From Sciurus carolinensis (lineage: Eukaryota > Chordata > Mammalia > Rodentia > Sciuridae), in NCBI RefSeq assembly GCF_902686445.1, contig NC_062232.1, forward strand, positions 94,970,932 to 95,034,931: 64,000 nucleotides of DNA. Reading direction: 5' to 3'. The notes under the pieces are model-generated. The model made no database searches. It was given only the letters and a program-made list of their open reading frames with translations, and was not told the DNA's origin. The translations under genes and the position numbers were made by a program. This document shows positions 1-11,369 of the stretch, in pieces (the first letter of the stretch is position 1; every line of letters starts with the position of its first letter).

Positions 1-470
1 CGAGACCCCACAAAGACCACCAGAGACCACGATCAATGCAAGCAACAAAGAGTCATTTATTAGCAAACTCGAACCTGGTCCTCCGCACACTCGGTAACTG
101 GTGACGCTAAGAGGCCCGGAGCCCATGTTTAGCAGGATTTTTATAATGAAAGGCAAAGCAGTTTTATAGTGCTCTTTTTGATTGGTTAACATATAAAATT
201 GCATACAAAGTATGTTATCTTAATTTCTGGGTCACTCTGACCACTGAGAGGAGGGTGGTCATTATTTTTAAGTTCGCTTTTGTATCAGCAAAGTTTGCTT
301 TTGGGTCAGCCTGACCGCTAAGGGAAGGGTGGTCGACCACCTGGCCTTTACAGACAAAATAAGGGACGAAAATACTTTGCGGCTTTTCTGAGGGGTTGAG
401 GGCAGTTTGGGAAAAGCCTCATATTTACACAAGGGCAGGCTTTTTCTATCTTTTCAAAAGCAATCAGACA
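1..470 (-). mobile_element. Antisense retroviral-type LTR, cut by window edge
   Basis: Read on the minus strand this has LTR architecture: a TG-type start near 470, an imperfectly duplicated U3 block (231-261 and 304-334), a CCAAT-type box near 183, TATA-like A/T boxes, an AATAAA-type poly-A signal near 56-61, and a U5-like GT-rich end running off the left edge. This resembles a class I endogenous retrovirus LTR, but the family is not named. No internal viral coding sequence is visible. Confidence 0.65.
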
Positions 471-487
471 GTTGAAAGAAATCCTGT

Positions 488-2180
488 TTTTGTTACTATT
501 GCTCTGTAGTATAGTTTAAGGTTTGGTATTGTGATGCCTCCTGCTTCACTCTTCTTGCTAAGGATTGCTTTGGCTATCCTGGGTCTCTTATTTTTCCAAA
601 TGAATTTCATGATTATTTTTTTCGAGTTTTATGAAGAATGTCATTGGGATTTTATAGGCATGGTATTGGTACCAAAATAGACAGGTAGACCAATGGTACA
701 GAATAAAAGACACAGAGACAAATCTACATAAATACAGTTATCTCATACTAGACAAGGACACCAAAAACATTCATTGGAGAAAAGATAGCCTCTCTAACAA
801 ATGGTGCTGGGAAAACTGGAAATCCACATGCAGCAAAATGAAATTAAATCCCTATCTCTCACCCTGTACAAAACGCAACTCAAAGTAGATCAAGGACCTA
901 GGAATTAGATCAGAGATTCCATGCCTGACAGAAGAAAAAGTAGGCCCAAATCTTCCTCATGCCAGCTAGGACTTGGATCCTTAACAACACTCCTAAAGCA
1001 CTAGAAATAAAATCAAGAATCAATAAATGAAGTGGGCAAATAGCTCACCCCGTAGAGCACTTGCCCTGCTTGTGCATGGGCCTGGGTTCGAATTCCCATG
1101 CACCTCAGAGAAAAACAAAAGAAGAATCAATAAATAGGATGGATTCAAACTAAAAAGCTTTTTCTCAGCAAAGGAAACAATAATGTGAAGAGAGAGCCTA
1201 CAGAGTGGGAGGAAATCTTTACCACACACACTTCAGATAGAGCACTAATCTCCAGGATATAGAAAGAACTCAAAAAACTTAACACCAAAAACACAAATAA
1301 CCCAAACAACAAATGGGCTAAGGAACTGAGCGGATGCTTCACAGAAGATATACAATTGATCAACAAATATATGAAAAACTGTTTAACATCTGTAGTAATT
1401 AGAGAAATGCAAATCAAAACTACCCTAAGATTTCATCTCACTCTAATCAGAATGGCAATCATCAAGAATACAAGCAACAATAAGTGTTGGCAAGGTTGTG
1501 AGGGAAAAGTTACCCTCAAACATTGCTGATAGGACTGAAAATTGGTGCAGCCACTCTGGAAAGCAGTGTGGAGATTCCTTAGAAAACTTGGAATGGAACC
1601 ACCATTTGACCCAGCAATCCCACTCCTTGGCCTATACCCAAAGGACTTAAAATCAGTATACTATAGAGATTCAGCCACATCAATGTTTATAGCAACTCAA
1701 TTCACAATAGCTAGATTGTGCAACCAAACTAGATGCCCTTCAGTTGATGAATGGATAAAGAAACTGTGGAATATATACACAATGGAATATTATTCAGCCA
1801 TAAAGAAGAATAAAATTATGGCATTTGCAGGTAAATGGATGGAGTTGGAGAATATCATGCTAAGTGAAATAAGCCAATCCCCCAAAACCAAAGGCCAAAA
1901 GTTTTCTCTGATAAGTAGATGCTGATACCTAACAGTGGGGCGGTAAGGAAAGAGTAGAGGAACGTTGGATTGAGCAGAGGGGAGGGGGCATGGGATTGGG
2001 AAAAATGGAGAAATGAGATTGACATCATTAACCTAGGTACATGTATGATTGCATGAATGATATGACTGTACATTATGTACAACCACAGAAATGAAAAGTT
2101 GTACTTCATTAGTGTACAATGAATCGAAATGCAGTCTGCTGTCATGTATAACTAATTAGAACAAATAAAAAAAATAAAAT
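488..2180 (+). mobile_element. L1 3' fragment with 5' inversion (twin priming)
   Basis: Positions 488-655 match the minus strand of L1 ORF2 (compare the complement of about 58,296-58,462). From 656 the sequence switches to the plus strand and continues from the adjacent ORF2 point (about 58,463) through the ORF2 C-terminus and 3'UTR to an A-rich tail near 2160-2180. The ORF2 frame is broken by stops and indels; only a 127-codon C-terminal stretch (1542-1925) stays open. A degenerate duplication, cagttgaaagaaatcc near 469 and cagttgatagatacc near 2191, may be the target-site pair. The copy is visibly diverged from the young L1s in this window. Confidence 0.85.
1029..1121 (+). mobile_element. 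ID-like SINE nested in L1
   Basis: The element has tRNA-derived box A-like and box B-like blocks (gggttcgaattccc) and an A-rich tail. It is flanked by a perfect 14-bp target duplication, aagaatcaataaat, at 1015-1028 and 1122-1135. It interrupts the surrounding L1, so it is younger than that L1. Confidence 0.9.
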
Positions 2181-2228
2181 TCCATTTTCAGTTGATAGAT
2201 ACCATTCTTGTTTTTTTTTTTAAATTTT

Positions 2229-2229
2229 T

Positions 2230-2261
<32 letters not shown>

Positions 2262-2262
2262 T
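2229..2262. repeat. (ATGT)n microsatellite
   Basis: Tandem atgt tetramers, about seven units, directly beside the antisense B1-like SINE. Confidence 0.9.
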
Positions 2263-2385
2263 TTTTAATTATTTGAGACAGAATCTTGCTTTGTTGTGTT
2301 CCCTAGGCTGGCCTTGAACTTGCAATCCTCCTTTCTCGGCCTACCAAGTAGCTGGAATGACTAGCTATGTGCAACTGTGCCTAGG
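2263..2385 (-). mobile_element. Antisense B1/Alu-like SINE
   Basis: The minus-strand reading resembles a 7SL-derived SINE: the plus strand shows gagacagaatcttgctttg, ggctggccttgaacttgcaa and a cctcggcctacc-type block in the antisense order. It is diverged. Confidence 0.7.
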
Positions 2386-2469
2386 GCTTTCACAATCAGC
2401 CATTCCCTCCACTTTAAGCCAACATGATATTAAAGGCATTGCAAATACAAAGTCAACTCACGTGAACTT

Positions 2470-2567
2470 TTATTTTTTCGGGAGGGGCGCGGTAGTGCTG
2501 AGGATCAAACTCAGGGACTTACACAAGGTAGACAAGCACCATACAATTAAACCACAGCCCCAGCCTT
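2470..2567 (-). mobile_element. Antisense ID-like SINE
   Basis: The plus strand shows the reverse complement of the ID-like unit, from the T-rich tail through gaggatcaaactcaggg to ccacagccccagcc. It is a separate insertion from the B1-like copy just upstream, because the two are not in composite order. Confidence 0.75.
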
Positions 2568-2569
2568 CA

Positions 2570-3188
2570 TATAAACTGTCAATGAAATAATTGTTTTAAT
2601 CTTAAGTTAATGAGAAACAAGCCACAGAAGTGGATAGAGATGTTTTAACATGGAGATGAGACCTTCTAGTTTAAAGAAGTGACCCTTAGGGAGGGACTTA
2701 AAAGAGGAAGAAGAGAAGATGGGGGGACATAGGAGAATCTTGGGATCAGGGATGTGTTCATTTTGAAAACAAAGGAAATTCTAAATTATCTTTGTTCATT
2801 TTAAAGTTGAAATTTTCAAATAAAACCAAATATAAATGTGAAATTTTCCACATAGATTCTATGGCATTGATAGATAGATTCAGTTCTATATCTCTGTATC
2901 TTCTGAAGAGTAGTAAAATGCCAAAGATTCGTTCTATGGTATGCCAAAATTCAGAATCACCAAAGCAACAGAAAAGATGTGGTAGGCATAATCCAATTTT
3001 CTAAGGTAGGAAAGAGTTTAAGAAAAATTTATTTGTAAGTAATACAGAAAGAGTGACTTCTCTTTGGCACATATTAAACTAGAAATTTTGTTAAATAGAA
3101 TTTAATTCCTGGATTTTCACTCTATTGGATAATATCAATGTTTGTAAAATGTTTCTTAGACTCATTTAGTGACTCTCAAGCATTATGA
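2570..3188. other. Unassigned stretch
   Basis: I recognise no repeat family or gene. The short open frames here lack any recognisable domain. Confidence 0.5.
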
Positions 3189-3405
3189 TACACTGTGAAG
3201 CACACCAGTAGTCCCAGCGACTTGGAAGTTTGAGGCAGAAGGATAATAAATTCAAAGCCAGTCTCGGCAACTTAGTGAGGCCCTAAGCAACTCAGTGACA
3301 CCCTGTCTCTAATAAAATATTTTAAAAAGGGCTGAGGATGTGGCTTGGTGTTTAAGTGCCCCTGTTCAATCCCTGGTACAAAAAAGAAAAAAAAAAAGAC
3401 AAAAC
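3189..3405 (+). mobile_element. B1-dID composite SINE
   Basis: A 7SL/B1-like head (agtcccagcgacttggaag, gaggcagaaggat, agccagtctcggcaac) is joined through an A-rich linker to an ID-like tail (gggctgaggatgtggcttgg, gttcaatccctggtac) and poly-A. The order and fusion are those of the squirrel B1-dID family. Confidence 0.85.
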
Positions 3406-3409
3406 AAAA

Positions 3410-5340
3410 CAACACAACCATTATGTTGCAACTGAATTAAGTTGGTGATGAGGGGCATAGTGGTTAAAATGAAGATCCCAGGCTCTGTCCTCAGAAATTC
3501 TTATTTTGCAATTCTGAGTCTGTGATGAGGTCCTAGAAAAACTGTTTCTTCAAAAATATTCCCCTGTGATCCTGATGTGGATGATCGGCAGACTACATTT
3601 TTATAAGATGATTCCTATTTATAGCACATTTTTATAAGATTCCCTGAAAGAACAAATCTTCTGAAAATTTAAGGTTAATTTTATGTATTATCTCTGTATG
3701 GAAACACATGTCCTCCCAAAGAAAAGACCTACTTCACTACAACTTTCAAGGTTGTTTGAGTATTGTTTTTTTCCCACTGAATTTACCTGTAACTTTGGAG
3801 TTCTTAACATGATGTAAACTTATCTTCCTCATTATAAAATCCTATTAATGTAATTACCCCACTCTAGTAATTTTAACCCATGGGACCTTTTCATATCAAT
3901 TCTTCTTTGTTGTTTTCTAATTATAAATAAGTGATTTTCTATTGTAATCAACTGTTTTAATTAGTTATCATGTAGTAACAAAACGACAAATTGATAACCA
4001 GCACATATAAATTCTGCCACAAGATAAAATTATAACACATTTAATTTTAAGGATCTAACTGGCTTGTATTTGAAATTCTAGAATTGGGCAACACTTCACT
4101 CTGTGAAATAGAATCGGTATTCCCCTGAGTTGAGTGGAGGAGGTTGGCTTTGTAGGCAGAAAAAGGTTGAAGATAGTAGAAACAAGGAACAAACATTGGT
4201 ATTTCAGTTACTTAGAGGGTTAAAACAGAGAAGACTTTCTTATTATGCCAAGTCAGGTTGACTGGAATCTCCTGGTGTTTTGTTGTTTAAATGGGCCCCT
4301 TTCAAAATTCAATTTGATTATGTGACACTGAGCACAACAAATCACTCCATTCTCATTTGATCTGGTCTGCTGGGTCCTAGGGTAGGAAGCAAGTCCAAAA
4401 CAATAGCCCCACATAAACTTCATTTAGCAGTTCTAGCTTGACACTTGCCTACCTGTGTGACATTGGTTTTAGGTCCCAGTTTCCATATATGTGTACACTG
4501 GAGTAGATAACTTTGTGCATCTTTTCCACCTCTAAAATTCTGATTATCTGATTTGTTTCAGAAAAAGTTAAACTGCCCCTTCAAACTTTTCATTCAAAAT
4601 ATTACTATAAAATGATAAACACAGTGTTTAATTAGGTAACTCTTCTTTTCCAACTTAGAAATTATAATCTACACTCTGAAATAGCCAAAGTAAAATAAGA
4701 ATTCAATCCTATCAATCTTAGAAAACCTTAAAAATTTCATATACAAATTTATATAAAAATCCCATTTCCCTTATCTTATAAAACTTAAGTTGTTGGCCCT
4801 AACAAATCTTTTTAAGAATCAACCAAGTGAGAAATAATAGTGTATTGGTATAAGTCTGCCCCAAAGCTAACCATTTATTAATTTTCTTTACAATAAATAA
4901 CAAAAATTCCTTCTGTTGTCAGCAAAGCTTTTATTCAAGCACAAGATTTGGGATGTGGGGTTAGAGCTATCAATTATGCCTGCAGAAAATTATTATGATC
5001 TCAAAGTTCTGGTAGACTGTTCCCTGAAGATATTATCCCAAAGTGTCAATGTGGTTACCAGGGCAAGAAAAATGATGGCTATTATCAGGAAACTCTGTAG
5101 AAACTAAACATATTTTTCATTTTGAGTCTATATTCTCACCAAAAATATTGTTTAAAATTCTGTTCCTCACACTTAGCAATGTCAGAGCTAGGGAAAATCC
5201 AGAGAAGAACTTCTAAGGAAAGGCATCTATTACAGTTACACTAAAACAAATGTGATTCCTTCAAGATGATAGCTGAGAGGAGAGAAATAAATTTTTAAAT
5301 GAGTAAAATGATGATATCTCTCAGTAGTGGGGAATAATTC
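3410..5340. other. Unassigned AT-rich stretch
   Basis: About 1.9 kb without a repeat that I can name or a convincing coding frame. It may hold unique intronic or intergenic DNA, including conserved noncoding sequence, which cannot be judged from a single genome. Confidence 0.5.
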
Positions 5341-5344
5341 TTGA

Positions 5345-5615
5345 AACATGAAAGAAACAAAAAATGATTGCTAATACTTTTTGAGGACTTGCTCTGTGCC
5401 AGATACTTTTCTGACAACTTTATATTTATAAAAAATATATTTTATTTTCTCATTTAATCTTCATAAAAATCTTAGGGAGTAGGGCCTACTAATAGAACCA
5501 CTTTAAAGATTAGGGACCTAAAGCACAGACCTATTTAGGTAAATTGTTTGAGGTCATATAATAAGTAGCAAAGCCAGAGTAACCCAGAGATTCCATTTCC
5601 AGAACCTGTTTTTAT
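5345..5615 (-). mobile_element. MIR, antisense
   Basis: The plus strand carries the reverse complement of the mammalian-wide MIR core and 3' part: cttgctctgtgccagatac, tctcatttaatcttcataa, the 'taaagattagggacctaaagc' region and ggtcatataataagtagcaa. Diverged, as expected for an ancient SINE. Confidence 0.75.
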
Positions 5616-5664
5616 ATTACATTATATTGCATATTATTAATAGATATAAATAAATGCTATGTTA

Positions 5665-6060
5665 CCCATTACTTATTTATTCATGCAACAAAAAAATTTT
5701 ATACTAGGTACTGAGACTTGTGTGTGGCATTGGGGATATAGAGATGAACAAACCAAGTCTACAAGGAAGGAAAATGAAAAATTTCATAATGACTTTATAC
5801 ATGCTATGGAGGAAAGAGGTACTATGGTTTGTTCCTCAAACTGAAAATTGCTAGTTTTGAAAAACAGGAACCAAATGAACATATGCCAATGGGGAGAAAG
5901 AGGCATGGTAGAAGAAATGATTAAAGAGATAAGGAATAATTGTGTCATGAAGAGTAGCATTGTTAGGTAGCTAGTCAGCCATACAGGGAAAGACATGACC
6001 AGGGAAAGGATAATGAAGGGTGACTGAAAGCCACAAGGATCCTTATCAGGTAGCAAGTAC
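5665..6060 (+). mobile_element. Ancient LINE-like repeat fragment
   Basis: The phrases tgcaacaaaaaaattttatac, ggcattggggatatagagat and a later agcaggaaagtcacatgacc (after the LTR-like insert, to about 6640) resemble an old mammalian LINE-like repeat. The match is weak and the family is uncertain. Confidence 0.35.
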
Positions 6061-6536
6061 CTGGAAGATATGGACCTGGCATGTCAAAATCTTTCCCAAG
6101 GATAATTAATTACATCTTCTTAAGAAAACCTACTGGGTGTCTGTGACCCTCCCTATCACCAAACTATGTTACAAATCACTCCTTGTGACCAGGACATCCT
6201 AGATCCTTACCAAAAAAAAAAAAAAAAAAAGGATTTCTGAGGGTTGTTCAAAGGGTAATAAACAGATTAAGGGGGTATGAGAAATTGAGGAAGGACAATG
6301 GGATCCAGAAATCCTTAGAAACCCCTGACTTGGTAAGGGTCATTTTCCCTCTCCTCTCTCAGAGGGCACACTCTCTCCTTTGAGAGTGTCCCCTTTTCCC
6401 TTTTCCTTTCCATTCTAATAAACTCACACTTGCTATTTGAACAGCATTTCTGAAATCTTTCTGGCATGATCACAAGAACCAGTGAGAGAAGATGACCATA
6501 GCTGCCTTGGCTCTGTGGTAGAACTTTGCCCTGTAA
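6061..6536 (+). mobile_element. LTR-like element
   Basis: It lies between two halves of the ancient LINE-like repeat. It has a pyrimidine-rich stretch, an AATAAA-type signal (ctaataaactcac near 6415-6427), a U5-like segment and a CA-type end (tgtaaca, 6530-6536). The left boundary and target duplication are unclear. Confidence 0.45.
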
Positions 6537-6811
6537 CAATATGAGAACTTAAGAAATGTGAACTTTCATATTGATGATCATAGGAGATTCTTGAGAAGAG
6601 TTTTAAGCAGGAAAGTCACATGACCATATTTGTATTTTAGAGTTATTACTGCTGTTGTTTCTTGGTGAAAAGTTTGAGGACAGGCCAAGGGAAAGTAAGG
6701 AAATCTGTAAAAAAGATGTGGAAAATTTCCAACAAGAGATAACAATGGTAACTAATAAGATAGGACAATAAGAATGAAGAGAAAAGTGGGTGGATTAAAA
6801 ACATAAACTCA

Positions 6812-6868
6812 TTGGGAGAGCACTTGCCCAGCATGTGCAAGACACTGAGCTCAATACTGAATATGGAC
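6812..6868 (+). mobile_element. Partial ID-like SINE
   Basis: Contains the central ID-like block (gggagagcacttgcccagca, gacactgagctcaatac) but lacks a clear head and long tail. It is a diverged fragment. Confidence 0.5.
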
Positions 6869-7205
6869 AAAAGATATGTATATGTCAAAGAGACAGAATT
6901 GACAAGATTAAAAAGCGGATGTGGTTGACATAATACTGTAGTGTTTGGTCAAAATTAAGCTTCCAAAGAAGGACAAGACAAGGGAAGAGGGGTGCATGTG
7001 TGTCTGTATGTGCTGAGTCAGGTAAAAAGGTAGAGATCCCTTATGACAATGTCTCAGTTATATGAGATAAGCAGGTCTATATGTAGGTCTGGATCTCGGA
7101 AGAGATTTTTGCTACAGATACAACTTTTGGAGTCAGCATTTCAATGAGCATGGTTGGCTTTTCTCAAAGAAGAATGCATAGAGGGTATTATCAGAACCTT
7201 TATCC

Positions 7206-7313
7206 TTTTTTTTTTTTTTTCCTTTTCTCTTTTTTGAGGTGCTGAGGATCGAACCCAGGGCCCTTTGCTTGCAAGGCAAGCACTCTACCAACTGAGTTAT
7301 ATCCCCAGCCCTA
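7206..7313 (-). mobile_element. ID-like SINE, antisense
   Basis: A poly-T run (the tail) is followed by gaggatcgaacccagggccc, gcaaggcaagcactctacca and atccccagccct, the full reverse complement of the ID-like unit. It is well preserved and therefore relatively young. Confidence 0.9.
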
Positions 7314-7321
7314 TTCTTAAG

Positions 7322-7470
7322 ACAGTGGTTCCTAAACCTTACCGAGGCTCATGATCACTCTGAGACTAGAAAAATGCAGACTCCTACATGCAGAGATTCT
7401 GATTTAATCCATCTGGGATAGAACTCAGGAATCTTCATTTAAAGATATTTTAAGTGATGCTAATGCAGGT
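7322..7470 (+). mobile_element. MER5A-like hAT DNA transposon remnant
   Basis: The start cagtggttcctaaacctt matches the terminal repeat of MER5A-type nonautonomous hAT elements. It is followed by aaaaatgcagactcct, gagattctgatttaatcc and aatcttcatttaaagat in consensus order. The right terminal repeat is missing. Confidence 0.7.
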
Positions 7471-7515
7471 GAATCACAAAACCCAATATGGAAAACAAAA
7501 TGGAAGACCTAATTG

Positions 7516-7899
7516 TGTTATTTTTGGATGTTGAGTGTCCTCTGAAAATCCATGTATTAAAAGCTCAGTTACCAGAGTGGTGCTATTGGAAGGTGCTGTG
7601 GGCTTTTAGGAGGAGGGGCCCTGGGTGAGGTTCTTAGGTCTCTGAGGGTGTGCCCCTGAGGGAGATTGTGGGACCCTGGCCCCTTTCTCTTGCTTGTTTT
7701 TGCTTCCTTGCCATGAGGTAAGAAGTTTGCTCTACTACCTACTCTCTGCCATTGCCACCTGGCAAGCCCACCAGAGGCCCAAAGCAACGAATCCACCAGT
7801 TCTTAGACTGGGACCTCTAAAACTGCGAGCCAAAATAATCTCTTTTCTGTATAAGCTAATTATCTCAAGTATTTCTGTATAGTGACAGAAACTAACACA
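7516..7899 (+). mobile_element. MaLR (MLT1/MST-like) solo LTR
   Basis: The start tgttatttttggatg and end ...gaaactaaca(ca) are MaLR LTR termini. Interior landmarks are gggccctgggtgaggttctt, ccatgaggtaagaagtttgc, gcgagccaaaataatctctt and the terminal tataagctaattatctcaag. No internal MaLR sequence is attached, so it is a solo LTR. Confidence 0.8.
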
Positions 7900-10130
7900 A
7901 TGTGTAAGGAAAAAGGAATCATTAAGTAGAGTCAGTGAGAAATATTTTACTTATTTATATTCATATTGTTTTGTCTATCTCCATTCTTTGGAAAAACCAT
8001 GGAAATGTTATTATAAATGACTTACATTTAGGATTCCAGCTAACCCTTAAAATGAAAAAGTAATTCATATTGATATTGTAGAATTAATTCTTATGATCAT
8101 TCTTTGATACCAACTAATTAAATTCAGAAGCAATCATTGTCAGGACAAATACACTGTAGAAGATCTGTCTGAATTTAAATTATAGTTTTCTTACATGACA
8201 GCATTACAGGAACAATAAAACAATTTTATCCTCTACTGATAAAAGTATTTTAAGATCCACTTCCAGGTAGCTCTGAATTTTTTTCAAATCATAGCCAAAT
8301 TTAAACAAAGCCACCTCACAAGAATTCTTTTTTCAACTTTGATGCACACTGCCATGAACCCGACAAACATTATGTTATTCCTACTTTATTAACAAAATGA
8401 ACTATGCAATAAGAAGGTATTAAAATATTACTGATTCAATTTAGTCTGGCAATGCTGACAATCTTGGAAAATATGAGAAACAAGGAACATTAATTGCTGC
8501 CTACATACAGTGACTTATTGTTTCTGTTGCACTTGAAATCTGAATACATAACAGAAAAATAACAAGAGGGAAATATAGGTCTGAAATTTATTCTAAGTCT
8601 AAGTAATTACCTGGATGGATTATATATTATAGCATACATTGCAGGTAGATTTAAATACTCACAAGAGATTTGTTTTTAATGTGTTTTTGCCTCATTTTAA
8701 AATTGGCCTTCAGAAATGTTTTATGCTTTTGCTTTACAAACATGAAATTAATGTGTCTTAGCACCTCTTGAATTCATCTCTAAGTTATATTTTGTGATTA
8801 ATGGTTTATAGTGGAGGCTTTAAAAGGTTCTTAAGAGAAAGTGCTATATTGAATTAAGAAAATGCATAGATGATTACAAAGATAACACATTGAAACTTCT
8901 TCCTCTTGAATGATTTGACACACTAATAATATAATCATTTACTGTGCTAGATGGAGTGTATACAGTATCATTAAAGTGGACATTTAGAAAAAATTCTAGG
9001 GAGAGAAAAAGAAACAAGTATGTCTTTTTAGTAATGTGCTATATGCCATTTTCCTTAGACATTTTCTACTTTTTAAAGTAAACTTTCTTAAGAACTCTTA
9101 AAAGGAAATTTGCTCTTTGGACAAACTAAAAATTTAGACAATCATGGTGCTTGAGTGGAGCTCAGAAGTCTAACTGGATCAGTTAATTATTTTTATTTCA
9201 ATTAACTTATTATAAAAGGATAAATGAACTAAGAAGTGGGGATCTGATTGACAGATCAGAGTAGGACAGAGTTGAAAAGGAAAGGAGTAGATGGTGAGGG
9301 AAAGAGTCCTATGTTACCAGAGAAACCTTCATTGTGTTCAATACAGTAGCTTCTCTTGGTTTATTTGGACTCTCTCATTTTCCAGGACTAGGGAAAAAAA
9401 GTACAAATAGCCATTCAATGTTTTAGATGTAACCTAGGAAACCCTAAAAGGTTCCAGTGGGGCCTTGAATCAGTTGGACAGCAACACCAGTAGGCTAGAG
9501 GAGAAAAAAGTTTGTTCTAAAAAACAAAGTTTACATAGCATGCACGTAGGTGGGTGCTGATGAACATAAAAATATGCATACAAACCCCTGAGAGTACTTA
9601 TAAACAGCATTGAAATCAGTGAAATACTTTAACAGAGCTCTTCTTTAGAGGTAAAGAATTAAAGATAAGAAAGGGTAAGAAGTGGCAATATGGTCAAGCT
9701 TTCCTTTGGCCTTTCACGGGTCAACCTCATTCAGCAAAGATTTGGATTTATGCGTTTTCATAAAATATAATGGTAATCATATTTTCATAACTCCTGTTTT
9801 ACAGTGTGTTTTCAACTCAAGGTTATCACTTTGTGGTCTTTAAAATTCATGACTAATTTAATAGGCTAAAAAAAAACCTCTACAAGAATTTTTAGAAAAG
9901 AATAGCATGAATGGTAAAGTATTAGGAGTTCACTGGTCACATTAGTAGATGACAAAAGAAAAACCATGTGATAATATTGGATGACAATAAAATCCTAGGT
10001 GATAAAATTTCCAATAACTGTATATCAGGAATAAATCATTATAAAACATAGCAAATAAAGTCTCCTTCATGTGAAATACACACTCACACACACACATACA
10101 CACAAAGCAAAGTCCCTAACATAAAGCACA
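7900..10130. other. Unassigned AT-rich stretch
   Basis: About 2.2 kb with no repeat that I can name beyond a short (CA)n-like run at about 10,078-10,104, and no credible coding frame. A candidate for unique DNA. Confidence 0.5.
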
Positions 10131-10217
10131 GGGCTGGGATATAGCTCAGTTGGTAAAGTGCTTGCCTCACAGGCACTAAGGCCCTGGGTTCAATCCCCAA
10201 CACCATAAAAGAATAAA
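10131..10217 (+). mobile_element. ID-like SINE
   Basis: gggctgggatatagctcag, ttggtaaagtgcttgcctca and gggttcaatccccaacacc are in order, with a short A-rich tail. Well preserved. Confidence 0.9.
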
Positions 10218-10299
10218 AGCTAATATGTACCAAGCTCATGGCAGAGACCAAACAATTTTACTGAAAAACATTAAGATTTTAAATATTTCAATTTATTTG

Positions 10300-11365
10300 G
10301 AATTAAAAATGACAAGATAATGAAGAAATGTGTTTTAAGAATAATAAAAATTATTGACAGATATTTAAAACATATTCATCAAAGGAAATAAAATACTTAA
10401 AATCTTGTTGCTCCAAGGACAAAATTCTGGAATAGAAAAGAAAGATCCAAATCAGACTCACCCACATGCAAGCTTACAAGATAATACATGCTAAAGGTAC
10501 CTTAAAATCAGTGGGAAAAGGAAGAATTATTTTAGTATGTAGTGCTGGAAAAACCAATGAAATATTTGACACAAAATTAAGCCCCTTTCTAATATTATAT
10601 ATCCAAATTAATTCCAAATAAAATAAAAGGACAAAGGTTTAAAGATAAAAAATTTAAAGAACTGGAAATTAGTGAATATTTATTCATAAAGAGAGGGCAA
10701 TGGAGATTCTAAATATGGATTTGAAAGCAGGAATCATTAAGAAAAAGGCTGATGGATTCCATTATATGAACATGTTAAGCAGCTGTATGCTTTATGTCCA
10801 AGAAAGAAAATAGTCAGGATTCAAATGCAAATGACTAACTGGAAAATATTTCCATATGACAAAGAAGTTACATATTGTGCATATAAAAATCCATCATAAT
10901 TTTATAAATATAAGAAAGAAAAATAGTGGGAAAATGTGCAAAGGGCATATACAGACTATTTGAAAAAAAAGAAAAACTGGAAATGACAAAAATGGTATCA
11001 GTTTGTTTGATTCCATTATTAATCAAATAAGTACAAAGTAAATCAGAATTAGTTATCTTTCACTCTGTATTGGTGGAAGGATGGGGAAGTGAGTGATCTC
11101 ATGCACTGCTGGCTAGAATGCAATATGGTATAACCTCACTGTGTAACAGTTTGGTAATGTGTAAAAATTGTAATGTCCATCAACTGAATAATACTACAAC
11201 TAGAAATTAACCTTAGAGAATTCCACTAAAAGGACAACTTCAATAGTTTACAAAAATAATAAAGATATTCAGATGCTATATTGCTTTTAGTAGAAAAAAT
11301 ATAATCACCCTAAGCATTCATCAATGTAGTTCCATGAAGTAAAACATACACAAGACAAGTCCTAT
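10300..11365 (+). mobile_element. Ancient L1 3' ORF2 fragment
   Basis: Contains diverged sense-strand L1 ORF2 C-terminal landmarks: tggatttgaaagcaggaatc, gaaaatgtgcaaagggcata, catgcactgctggctagaat and gtccatcaactgaataatac. Stops occur in all frames. The 5' boundary is approximate. Confidence 0.55.
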
Positions 11366-11369
11366 CTGC

